From assembly GCF_020509005.1 (NCBI RefSeq), contig NC_063012.1, positions 1,550,001 to 1,614,000 of the forward strand: a DNA stretch of 64,000 nt. The letters run 5' to 3'. Positions 32,885 to 42,159 of the stretch are shown here, in pieces. This stretch comes from Fulvia fulva (lineage: Eukaryota; Ascomycota; Dothideomycetes; Mycosphaerellales; Mycosphaerellaceae). The notes under the pieces were generated by a model. That model did not search any database. It saw only the letters and a list, made by a program, of their open reading frames with translations, and was not told where the DNA came from. How positions within the stretch are numbered: the first letter of the stretch is position 1; every line of letters starts with the position of its first letter. Made by a program: the position numbers and the translations under genes.

Positions 32885-34366
32885 ATGTCGACGAACGCTC
32901 GACCCCCACGCGAAGCACAGCACGCCGACTGGACACCGTCTTCCTGGCGGGACAAGCCCATTGCACAAAAAGTCGACTACGAAGACACCGAAGCCGTCGA
33001 CACTGCCATTGCAAAACTGAAGCATGTCCCACCACTCGTCACTTCACACGAAATCTGGAGATTACGGACATCGCTGAAAAACGTCGCCCTGGGCAAAGCA
33101 TTCCTGCTGCAAGGCGGTGACTGCGCAGAACTTTTCGATTACTGCAACGATGCCGCCATCGACTCGAAGATCCGTTTGCTTCTGCAGATGTCGCTCGTAC
33201 TGATCTGGGGAGGCAACAAGCCCTTGGTGCGAATCGCTCGCATGGCCGGCCAATACGCCAAACCTCGCAGCAAGCCCACGGAAATCATCGATGGGAAAGA
33301 AGTTCCCAGCTACCGTGGTGACATCCTCAATGGGCACCAGCTTGACAGCCGTGAGATCGACCCGGATCGTCTGGTTCAGGCATACTTTCACTCGGCTGCG
33401 ACTTTGAACTATGTGCGTGCACAGCTGTCGAGTGGCTTTGCCGATCTTCACAACCCGATGGACTGGGGACTTGGCCATGTGCAGGATCCGGCGTTGCTGC
33501 AGAAGTACTCTGGTATTGTGGAAAGCATCAGCTCAAGTTTGCGCTTCATGAAGACTGTAGGCGCAGACACTTCTAGTCAGCTGCAAAGCGTGGACCTCTT
33601 CACTAGTCACGAAGCTCTCTTGTTGGCGTATGAAGAGGGCCTGACGAGGAAGTTGAAGCATCCCTCGAATAGAGAAACGTCATCACCACCCCATCAAGCC
33701 AGCGAAACCTCAAACAAGACCAGCGGAGCTACCATGACGGACGACTCTGCCTACTACAACACCAGCGCCCACTTCATCTGGATAGGCGATCGAACCCGAC
33801 AACCAGACCACGCCCACATCGAATACGCCCGCGGCGTCGAGAACCCCATCGGCATCAAAGTCGGACCCACCACAGTCGAAGCAGACCTCGCCCAGCTCCT
33901 TGACCTCGTCAACCCCCGCAAGGAAATCGGCAAAGTAACCCTCATAACCCGCTACGGCAAGGACAAGATCGCCGCCATGCTCCCCAAACACATCGAAGCC
34001 GTTCGCAAAACCGGCCACATCGTAGTCTGGCAATGCGATCCCATGCACGGCAATACTCGATCCACGGAGGATGGGATTAAGACAAGATCGTTTGATGATG
34101 TTTTTGATGAGCTTTCTTCTGCGCTTCGTATTCACAATGAAGTGGATTCGTACCTGGGAGGTGTGCATCTGGAGCTTACGGGCGATGCTGTTACGGAGTG
34201 TACTGGTGGCAGCGAGGGTCTAAGGGATAATGACTTGAGTCAGGCTTATCATACTTATTGTGATCCAAGGTTGAATGAGAAACAGGCGTTGGAGCTGGCA
34301 TTTTTGGTGGCGGATAGTCAGCGGGAGATGGGGTCGCCGCGGTTGCAGGGAGCTGACGGTGCTTGA
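32885..34366 (+). CDS. Class II 3-deoxy-7-phosphoheptulonate (DAHP) synthase
   Basis: It condenses phosphoenolpyruvate and erythrose 4-phosphate, the first step of the shikimate pathway to aromatic amino acids. The gene is one exon of 493 residues. Class II (plant and bacterial type) hallmarks are seen: WTPSSWRDKPIAQKVDY, FLLQGGDCAELFDYC with the metal-binding Cys, RIARMAGQYAKPRS, YRGDILNG, HNPMDWGLGHV, SAHFIWIGDRTRQ, NPIGIKVGP, WQCDPMHGNT and GVHLELTGDAVTECTGG. Between LTRKLKHPS and SAYYNTSAHF there is a Ser/Thr-rich loop of about 30 residues that looks disordered. No intron donor is present there, so it is translated. Fungi usually also have class I enzymes elsewhere; class II copies differ in feedback control (inference). 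Confidence 0.95.
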   Translation: MSTNARPPREAQHADWTPSSWRDKPIAQKVDYEDTEAVDTAIAKLKHVPPLVTSHEIWRLRTSLKNVALGKAFLLQGGDCAELFDYCNDAAIDSKIRLLLQMSLVLIWGGNKPLVRIARMAGQYAKPRSKPTEIIDGKEVPSYRGDILNGHQLDSREIDPDRLVQAYFHSAATLNYVRAQLSSGFADLHNPMDWGLGHVQDPALLQKYSGIVESISSSLRFMKTVGADTSSQLQSVDLFTSHEALLLAYEEGLTRKLKHPSNRETSSPPHQASETSNKTSGATMTDDSAYYNTSAHFIWIGDRTRQPDHAHIEYARGVENPIGIKVGPTTVEADLAQLLDLVNPRKEIGKVTLITRYGKDKIAAMLPKHIEAVRKTGHIVVWQCDPMHGNTRSTEDGIKTRSFDDVFDELSSALRIHNEVDSYLGGVHLELTGDAVTECTGGSEGLRDNDLSQAYHTYCDPRLNEKQALELAFLVADSQREMGSPRLQGADGA

Positions 34367-34524
34367 AGAGATGATGGATGTGTGTATTACGAGGCCGAGG
34401 GTCATTGCCGAGCATGAGCTTCAAGGCGGGATGGGTGTGTATGAGCATACTGATAATGGGAGAAGAGCGCTGCCAGCACTCATATTTCCATCTCAGCTCC
34501 TGACGCCACATATGCTCCCGGCAT

Positions 34525-36437
34525 TCACAGCTTCGCCTCAAGAGCTCGACATGACATCCCCGCTATCTCCAACATCATCTCCAGCGCCTCAATCAACTTC
34601 TCATCCTCATACCTCCTCCCCACCAACTGCAACGAAATCGGCGCATCCGCATACCTCTCAGGGTCATCTGTCAAACCATTAGTTCCCGCTGCCATACCCA
34701 AAACACGCCAACTTACATAGGCCATGATTATAAGCATCCTGCTCATTCCGCGGCTTGTAGTCCTTCTCCGCAACATCCTCAGCCCCACACGCAAGCCCAG
34801 TTGGGAATGCAATGGCTGGATAATCCAGAAGATTCCACTGCGATGTATAATTCCAGTACCGAGCTGTATCCAGCAAAGGCGCACAGCCTGGACCGACTGG
34901 ACATAGAATTACATCGACCATCTTCTCCTGAATCCCTTCTGCTCCGACCGCTACTGGGCTTTCCGACATAGGGCCCGGCAGTTCAGTGTTAACACTATTC
35001 CAATGGCGCGAGTACGCTTCCTTATACGCATCCCGTTCAATCGTAGCCTTCCACGTCTCCGGCAGCGTCAAAGTTTTCACATTCGGATTCTCCATAATAA
35101 TGAAAGTACTGAGTGGACGCCACGGTTCGCCAGATGCATCGATTGCTTCAATCTCTTCCGTTCCGCCGTCGGAGAAGTAGAGGCTTGAGATGATCCGCCA
35201 GGCCTCGTCGTGTTGGTAGGGTGGGAAGGTTATCAGTTCGATGTCCGGGTGGGCTTGGAGTTTTGTTGTGAGGGTTTGGAGGCCGCGGAGGATTGGAGGG
35301 TGGGGTCTGACGATGCCGTCGTCGGCCATGATGCCGATTCGGAGTTTTCGGTGGTTGTCTGGGCCGGTGCGGAGGAGGCTGTTGGTGGTGGTGTCTTTCC
35401 AGGGGATGGGGGTGAGGCTGGGGTCGTAGAGCCAGGGTTGTTGGTCGAGGAGGGATACCATGAAGAGTTTGATGCCTTCGAGGCTTTGACTTAGAGGACC
35501 GACTACGGGTATGATCTGTTCTTCGCCTGCGGATTGAAGTTGTTAGCGGATATTTTGATCATTAGCCCTCAGCTACTGCCCCTGGCCGGCTGCTCAGAGG
35601 GTGACCTCATGCGAGAGCTCAACGTTGTATAGTCCGAGGTGTATAATTTCGAGTCTTACCTAGCATTGTCGCCATCAAGCCTCCAAGTGGAAGGCGATGT
35701 GATGTTGGCCTCAAGCCAAAGACGCCATTGTTGGCCGCTGGCGATCTAATGGAGCCTCCTATGTCCGAGCCTATCCCTAGAGGACTACCTTTCAACCCAA
35801 GCAGTGCACCTTCCCCTCCACTACTGCCACCTGCGGTCAAGTCCCTGTTGTACGGATTCACTGTCACGCCATAGATATTGCTGGAAGTCTCTAAATGCAT
35901 TAAAGTCTGCGGCTCCGTGGTGCGAGCGTGGAAGACAGCGCCGGCGTTCCACAGCAGCTTGAGAATGAGTGCATCATCTTCGCCGACCCGACCAACCCAG
36001 GAGGCAAACCCACAATTGAGGTCCAGGCCTTTCATTGAGATGTGCTCCTTGACGGATATGGGGAGTCCGTGTAACGGCCCAATTGGTCTCTTATGCTTCG
36101 CCAGGAAGCCGTCCAGGTATTGAGCTCTCTCAAGAGCTGCGTTGGGTAGCAGCTCGGTGACGCAGTTTGTCAACCTTGAGGCTAGGCCTGCTCTTTGCAA
36201 GAATGCAGAGGTCACAGATGCACTCGTCACTTCTCCCGAGGCTAGCCTTCTGACAAGGAGTTCTGGCGCTGTCTCGGTCATGGTAACAACGTCTTTGGTC
36301 AGAAGCTGCCCAGGCACGCCAGTGACATTTCGTGGTAGATCTTCAGGGACTTCCGGTACAGAAGGATGTACATCCTCTATAGTGCGATTGCGATGCTCCT
36401 GTCGCGACGTGGCTTTTTGTCTCCAGTCCTGTGCCAT
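34525..36437 (-). CDS. Amidase-signature family hydrolase (acetamidase-like), possible peroxisomal PTS1
   Basis: The family hydrolyses amides with a Ser-cisSer-Lys triad. Three exons are read: 36437-35660, 35526-34717 and 34667-34525. The introns are 35659-35527 (133 bp) and 34716-34668 (49 bp). Joined, they give 576 residues starting MAQDWRQKATSRQEHR, the usual fungal acetamidase opening. The catalytic Lys is in GLPISVKEHISMKG. The cis-Ser and nucleophile lie in TAGGSSGGEGALLGLKGSPLG and SDIGGSIRSPA. The end of the protein, LQLVGRRYEDEKLIEALEM, is the usual C-terminal block. The last three residues are AKL, which fits the PTS1 consensus. It is convergent with DAHP synthase (158 bp apart) and divergent from the FAT1-like gene. 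The substrate is unknown. Confidence 0.9.
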
Positions 36438-37755
36438 AGCTCGATCTTCACGTGGCCCCTTCTCAGCCCGATTGCAGAACTCCAGGCTGAATATAGTTTT
36501 TTGTTCGGCTGTCGTTGTGTTGCACAAAGAAAGTAGACATGTCGACTAAACGATCGTCGTGAGCTGCACCTACCTGTTTCCCCGCCTGTTACCTATCGTA
36601 GCATTGCGTACCCTCAATGCCCAGATAGCCAGTAAGATAGGCCTTGATAGGCGTGCGGTTGGCATTGCTGCTTGCCTTGTTGGACAACTATGAGCGTGGA
36701 AGTAAGATAGCAAGTGCTGTCCAACTGGTCGGCAGTCGAACTGGTCTTGACTGGCCTTCTGATGATGGCAGATACTAGTCGGCAAGTACGTCGCTGCTAT
36801 TCGGCAAGTAGCAGGGTCGACATATCGTATCTCGCGCATAAGCAGGGTATTCGTTACCCCCTAGGACATAGCCTTACACCTCGAAGCCCTCCGAGTATCT
36901 TTCTTCTCCGCGCACTCGAGCTAGCAACGACTGGGAGGGGGGGCCCTCACGAGGCAGGGGTAGGGGCCCCGCCGATGTTCCCTCCCCGAGGCGCAACAGC
37001 GACGTGCAAGACAGTCGTCGTTGCTTTGCTTAGTTACTTGCACAGCAGTAAACAGGCGTTTTGTTGAACCAAGATTACAGTGTCTTACCGAATAGCATTA
37101 TAGCAGCAGGGCACTTGCCGACTAGTATCTGCCCTCATGATGAGACCCATGGTTGCCCTGCTTAATGTCGGCTAATGGCACATGGAGTACGGCCGAAGAT
37201 GAAACCCCGGAGGCGAGGACAAGGGCAGGTGGCGCGCACAGGCTACAGCTGCTGATGCCTTATGAAACATCGCAGAGAACCTGTAGAAGCACACGCGAAC
37301 ATGCTGAGTCTGCTTTGAAGAGTCGACGGTATCGATATAGTCTACTATAGACGTGTCGGCAGGTCAATCTAGGAGGCCGTGGATAGTGCAGGGTGGACAA
37401 GGATGCTGCTGTGCCGATTGGCTCCCTCTCAGGCCGAGGCAGTCATGTTCGCTACTCGGTCCCTTCAAACCCCTTCATGGTCCCTCGCCTCGTACCTCGT
37501 AAGGTAACGTACGAAGGGCAGTGTCCGTGTTGGTCTTCGGCTCACACGCGCCGCATGCTGCATTGGCAACGAGTTATGTATGCTCCGTCAGTAGGAAGCT
37601 GGGCACTGCTTCCTTGACCTTCCTCCGTCTGCTTTCCTCCCCAACCATCGCCACTGCTTTTGACCCTGTAGCTGCGTCTTCGTACTAGGACGGGGATCCT
37701 GGGTACACTGTAGCACTACCCAGCAACGGCGGACCTTGTATCATCCACACAGACA
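36438..37755. promoter_or_regulatory. divergent promoter region, amidase / FAT1-like, with MITE-like insertion
   Basis: This 1.3-kb space lies between two genes read outward and must contain both promoters. It holds the inverted-repeat element listed at 36,767-37,133 and a G/C-rich patch at about 36,930-36,990. No gene is supported. Confidence 0.5.
36767..37133. mobile_element. MITE-like element with 21-bp perfect terminal inverted repeats
   Basis: GGCAGATACTAGTCGGCAAG plus T at 36,767-36,787 is matched exactly, in reverse complement, at 37,113-37,133. Similarity continues inward with gaps (both arms then read GCTATTCGG[CT]AAG), so the terminal repeats are longer than 21 bp. The unit is 367 bp, has no coding capacity, and is flanked by short ATGAT-like sequence that could be a target duplication. 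This is the structure of a non-autonomous DNA transposon. An alternative start at the internal TA (CTAGTCGGCAAG) would fit a mariner-type TA target. Confidence 0.65.
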
Positions 37756-39887
37756 TGCCGCGTACGTGTGCTGGTTGGCGGGCTGAACAGGGTACACCAA
37801 AGCTTACCGATCATCAGGTCTTCCCATACCTCGCAGCCTCGCGGAGCTTCCTCTGTCGAAGACACTGCCAGCAGCCGCAGCAGCACTCGCCTACCTCAAT
37901 GGCAAATACACCCTGACCAAGGATGTCTGGGGCATAACAAATGCGTTGCGATTCGCAGCCTATCATGGCAGACTCGAGAAGCAGGATCGCATCAACCAGT
38001 TCTACCGCTTCGAAGAATGGGCGACAAACCCGAAGAGCGCTGGCAGAGTGTTCCTGGCCGTGCCGCAAGATGAAGCGCATCCTGGCGCTCGCACAGAGTG
38101 GACCTACGCCGAAGCGTACGACATTGTGTTGAAGTATGCCCGGTGGCTGAAGGAAGAGCTTGGAGTCAAGCGAGGCGAGATCATTGCCATGGACTTCAAG
38201 AACAAGCCGCAATTCATCTGGATGTGGTTCGCGCTGTGGTCACTCGGCGCCATGCCAGCCTTTCTCAACAGCAATCTTCGAGACAACGCCTTCGTCCACT
38301 GTGTCAAAATATCCACAACCCGACTCCTCATCCTGGACCATGAGCTGCAAGAAGCTCTCACAGACGAGGCGAAGGCACAATTCGGCGCAGACGAGAAGGG
38401 TCGGGCTATTGATTCTGTCATTCTAGACGAGAAGCTCGAGTCCCGCATCACGAGTCTATCTCCATACAGAGCGGCGGACGAAGAGCGATCTGGAGCTACA
38501 GCAACATCGCCGGCAATCCTCATCTACACGAGCGGCACTACTGGACTTCCCAAGGCTGCCAATGTGTCTTGGACAAAGCCGATATCTGGAGAGTTCTTCT
38601 TCTCCAGGATTCTGGGTCTGACAGCTGAGGATCGTTACTTCACCGCAATGCCCTTGTACCACTCCTCTGCATCCATTCTGGGTGTTTCGCAGGTATTTGG
38701 ACCAGGATGTACAATAGTGGTCGGGCCCAAGTTCTCTCCTCGCAGCCAGATGAAGTTGGCGACCGAGACCAAAGCCACCGTGATGCAATACATTGGGGAG
38801 ATGTGCCGCTATCTCGTCACCAGTCCGCCTTCGCCATACGATCGTGCTCACAACCTCCGGCTTGCTTTCGGTAATGGCATGCGGCCGGATGTATGGCAGA
38901 AGTTCAAGGTATGTAATTTGACATCACCGTATCACGAGTGGACCTAGGTCGTGCTAATCATGTCCTTTTACAGGACCGATTCGGGATCCAGACGGTCGTC
39001 GAATTCTACGGCGCGACAGAGGGACCTGGAGTATCGTTTGTCTACAGCAACAACGACTTCACCCGAGGAGCCATCGGACAGCAAGGTCTAATCTCGAGAA
39101 CAATCTTCGGCGCCAACCAAGTCCTCGTGAAGCACGACCACGAGACAGACCTACCATACAGAGACCCCAAGACCGGCTTCTGCACCAAGGTCAAATCCAA
39201 CGAAGTGGGCGAGCTGATCTACCCACTTGACCCCGCGAACATCAACGACAAGTTCCAAGGCTACTACGGCAACGACAAGGCAACCACCGGCAAGATCATC
39301 TCGGACATTTTCCAGAAGGGCGACGTATACTACCGAAGTGGCGACCTCCAACGACGCGATGAAGATGGGAGATGGTGGTTCGTGGACCGTATCGGTGATA
39401 CCTACCGCTGGAAGGGCGAGAAGTGAGTTTCCAGCACCTTCCCACCATACATCGCATTACGACATCCTAACACCCCATCCCTAGCGTAAGCACAGCCGAA
39501 GTATCCGAAGCCCTAGGCTCCCACTCCGCTCTCCAAGAGGCCAACGTCTACGGCGTCCAACTCCCCAACCACGACGGCCGCGCCGGCTGCGCCGCCATCG
39601 GTCTACCCGAAGGCCGAACTCTCGACGACGCCCTCGCTACCGAGCTCGCATCGCACACCCGAAAGCGACTCCCACGCTACGCCGTGCCACTCTTCTTGCG
39701 GGTCCTGAGAGAGTTTGAAGTCACAGGCACGCTAAAGCACCAAAAGGTCAGCCTTCGAAACGAGGGCGTTGACCCATCCAAGACTGGTGACGATATCCTT
39801 TTCTGGCTCCCGCCGAATTCGGATCGATATGTCAAGTTTGGCAAGAATGATTGGGAGCGCATTGCTGGGGGGAGCGCGAAGCTTTGA
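37756..39887 (+). CDS. FAT1-like very-long-chain acyl-CoA synthetase / fatty acid transport protein, PTS1
   Basis: It activates very-long-chain fatty acids to CoA thioesters, coupled to uptake or to peroxisomal beta-oxidation. Four exons are read: 37756-37762 (ATGCCGC only), 37818-38908, 38974-39422 and 39485-39887, with introns of 55, 65 and 62 bp. Joined, they give 649 residues. Motifs are the AMP-binding P-loop YTSGTTGLPKAA near residue 239, MPLYHSSASILG, EFYGATEGP, the SLC27/VLCS signature GDVYYRSGDLQRRDEDGRWWFVDR joined to DTYRWKGENVSTAEV, and LPRYAVPLFLRV near the C-terminus. The protein ends GGSAKL; AKL is a PTS1-type signal, which points to the peroxisome rather than the plasma membrane. 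The seven-base first coding exon is unusual but keeps frame and uses clean splice signals. Confidence 0.92.
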
Positions 39888-40299
39888 TGATGTGGCTTAT
39901 TGATAGATACCCTGGGCATTTTTGATAGTGGTTGTAGACATATTGATTTCATTTCATTTCAATCCATGAAGCGATGTGGAGGCATTTGGGTGAAAGAATC
40001 GGTACAAGAAGGCATGACCAGCTCGGCGCCCTGCCTCTGTGTCATTTGGATGCTGTTCAACTATGACATGGTATCAAACCGCTGCAAGAACAAGCCCGGC
40101 GGCGGCATTTGCAGCGCCACCATAAAAGCGCCAACGCTGTGCTCATTCATCAAAGTCGTGAGCCCTGGCTCACGATCGTGGCCTCCTGCCGCATCAACAA
40201 GTACGAAACAAGTCTTCACCACCCATTCTCTATGCGGTGCCGCCTCCGCCATTCCGCCTTCCTCGCGGCAACATGATGGTCGCGAAGCGTTGTGTCGTG
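39888..40299. other. convergent intergenic space
   Basis: This is the 3' flank of the FAT1-like gene (+) and of the Cdh1-type gene (-). Nothing coding is seen. Confidence 0.45.
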
Positions 40300-42159
40300 C
40301 TATCGAATCACGCCCCACTCACCCACGATACCGCGCTTCGCCTCCTTGTTCGGCTTTGCGAAGACGTCCCAGAACCGGAGGGTCTCGTCGCCAGCGCCTG
40401 TTACGATGATAGCGCCGTCTGGGCTCATGCTCAAGTATAGCACTCGGTAAGTGTGTCCAGTAAGGCTGATGACTTGGTTCATGCTCGGATATTTCCAGAT
40501 GTTGATAGCGTGCTGAGAGTATCCGTGCGTGCTGACCAATTCGGATGTTCGCTGCGAGAACAGCAGATTGCAGACTTGACTTCCAGTATCGTGCGAGCTG
40601 ATGAGATGAGGGTTGAGGATTTGCGGCGTCAGCGGAGCCTCGGGCAAGGGCGATGTCGAGAGTCCTAGACCTAGGTTGGTCTGCTCGGGAGGTATACTGC
40701 GGACTGTCGATGAATGGGCAGGCGCAACGGTGTTCCAGAATTTGATGCAGCGATCTGCTGTGCCGCCGCCAGATGCCAGCACTCCACGCTGATGCGGATT
40801 CCAGGCGATGGCTTTGACCGCAGCCTTGTGTCCACCCTCTTGCTCGCCCCAGCGGTGCTGCCACCTCTCGTCTAGCTTGTCCCAGACGAAGATCTTGTTG
40901 TCGTTGCCACCAGATGCCAGCTGCTCGGTGTCTGAGTTCCATTTGAGACCGCAGACTTCTTGCTTGTGTCCCGTAAGCCGTCGAAGGTATTGTGCTGGTA
41001 ATCGCACATCACGGTGCAGTATCGTACGATCGCGGGAGCCTGTTGAGAGAATGTGCGCATTCCACGCAAGGCTGCTGATTCGCGAAGAATGACCAGTCAT
41101 GGTTCGTAATCGCTTTTGAGCGTTCGTGTCCCAAATATGCAAAAGACCTTTCGTGGTGCCGATCGCCAGATGTGTGCCTCGTTGGATCCAGCTCACGCTG
41201 GTGACAGTGTCACTGTCCAGCGTGCATAGCGTAGTCACCCTCCCGGTCTCTCTGTTCCACAGATAAACCGCAGGACCGAGGCCCACAGCGAGTATATCGT
41301 TCGAGCCCCAATCCACCAGATTGAGGTAGAAGTCGTCTGCCAGGTCTGGGGCATCCAAGACCTTGTATGGTACCTTGCTCACCGCTCGAGGAGTCTTGCG
41401 TGGTGAGAGGAGCATTGACTGCGATGAGTGTTTCACGGGTGAAAGACTGTATATTTCTGATCTGGCGTTGATATTGGGACCTCGTTCGCTACGGGAGATC
41501 GATCGAGGAGTCAACGAGACTGGCGCGGTGGGGCCGTATGAGAAGAGGTTCTTATGCGGCGTTGATGGAGTAAGAGTCGTGCCAGAGAGTATGGATGTAG
41601 CACCAGAAGACGTCACAGGCGGTGTCTGCGCCCTCGAGCCTGAGCGATCGTTGATGATGTTGGGCACCTCGTCGTTGAACATCTCGGAGCGCAATATCGA
41701 CGAGTAGGCACGGTTGGCCTCACGCTTCTGAAAGTGTGTGTCGCCTGGCACTTTCTTCGATCTGGCCGAAGTCGCCGGTGATCCTTCGTCGTGTAACAGG
41801 TTGTAGCTCGCTGTCAGATCCTGGCCGTTGCGGTTGGGTATGAAGCGGTCGCCGGCCTGCAGCTTTTGCCTCTTGCGACTCGGACTCGCGGTGGGTGTGC
41901 TGACTCTCCTCTGTCCCATTCTTTCAACCTCCTCTAGCCGCTTGTTCAGCGCCGTCGCACTCACAGGTTCGCTGCCACTGCGACCCGCATCATGTGCTTC
42001 GTTCCGTGCCTGGGTTTGTGTGCGAGTGCGCTTTCCGGTGATTGTGGGTGGAGTCTTGCTTCGCGGTGGTGACATGAGGGATGGTGTAGCGGCGACATTT
42101 TGGTGAGAATCTTCCACCAGGCGTGTGGTCTCGCTGACGTGCTCATGTGAAGTGGCCAT
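40300..42159 (-). CDS. Cdh1/Fizzy-related WD40 activator of the APC/C
   Basis: Cdh1 recruits substrates to the anaphase-promoting complex in late mitosis and G1. One exon encodes 619 residues. The C-box DRFIPNR (residues 104-110) and the C-terminal Ile-Arg tail (EWGVIR, 618-619), both needed for APC/C binding, are present. The N-terminus is Ser/Thr-rich with several SP/TP sites (SPPRSKTPP), as expected for CDK inhibition. A seven-blade WD40 propeller fills roughly residues 270-605, with blades such as VTSVSWIQRGTHLAIGT, ISSLAWNAHILSTGSRD, VCGLKWNSDTEQLASGGNDN and VKAIAWNPHQRGVLASGGG. These blade sequences and the NLLFSQRTSELVSTHGYS stretch are those of Fizzy-type propellers. The length and the absence of a Cdc20-style Mad2-binding motif favour Cdh1 over Cdc20. 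Confidence 0.93.
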   Translation of the reverse strand: MATSHEHVSETTRLVEDSHQNVAATPSLMSPPRSKTPPTITGKRTRTQTQARNEAHDAGRSGSEPVSATALNKRLEEVERMGQRRVSTPTASPSRKRQKLQAGDRFIPNRNGQDLTASYNLLHDEGSPATSARSKKVPGDTHFQKREANRAYSSILRSEMFNDEVPNIINDRSGSRAQTPPVTSSGATSILSGTTLTPSTPHKNLFSYGPTAPVSLTPRSISRSERGPNINARSEIYSLSPVKHSSQSMLLSPRKTPRAVSKVPYKVLDAPDLADDFYLNLVDWGSNDILAVGLGPAVYLWNRETGRVTTLCTLDSDTVTSVSWIQRGTHLAIGTTKGLLHIWDTNAQKRLRTMTGHSSRISSLAWNAHILSTGSRDRTILHRDVRLPAQYLRRLTGHKQEVCGLKWNSDTEQLASGGNDNKIFVWDKLDERWQHRWGEQEGGHKAAVKAIAWNPHQRGVLASGGGTADRCIKFWNTVAPAHSSTVRSIPPEQTNLGLGLSTSPLPEAPLTPQILNPHLISSHDTGSQVCNLLFSQRTSELVSTHGYSQHAINIWKYPSMNQVISLTGHTYRVLYLSMSPDGAIIVTGAGDETLRFWDVFAKPNKEAKRGIVGEWGVIR

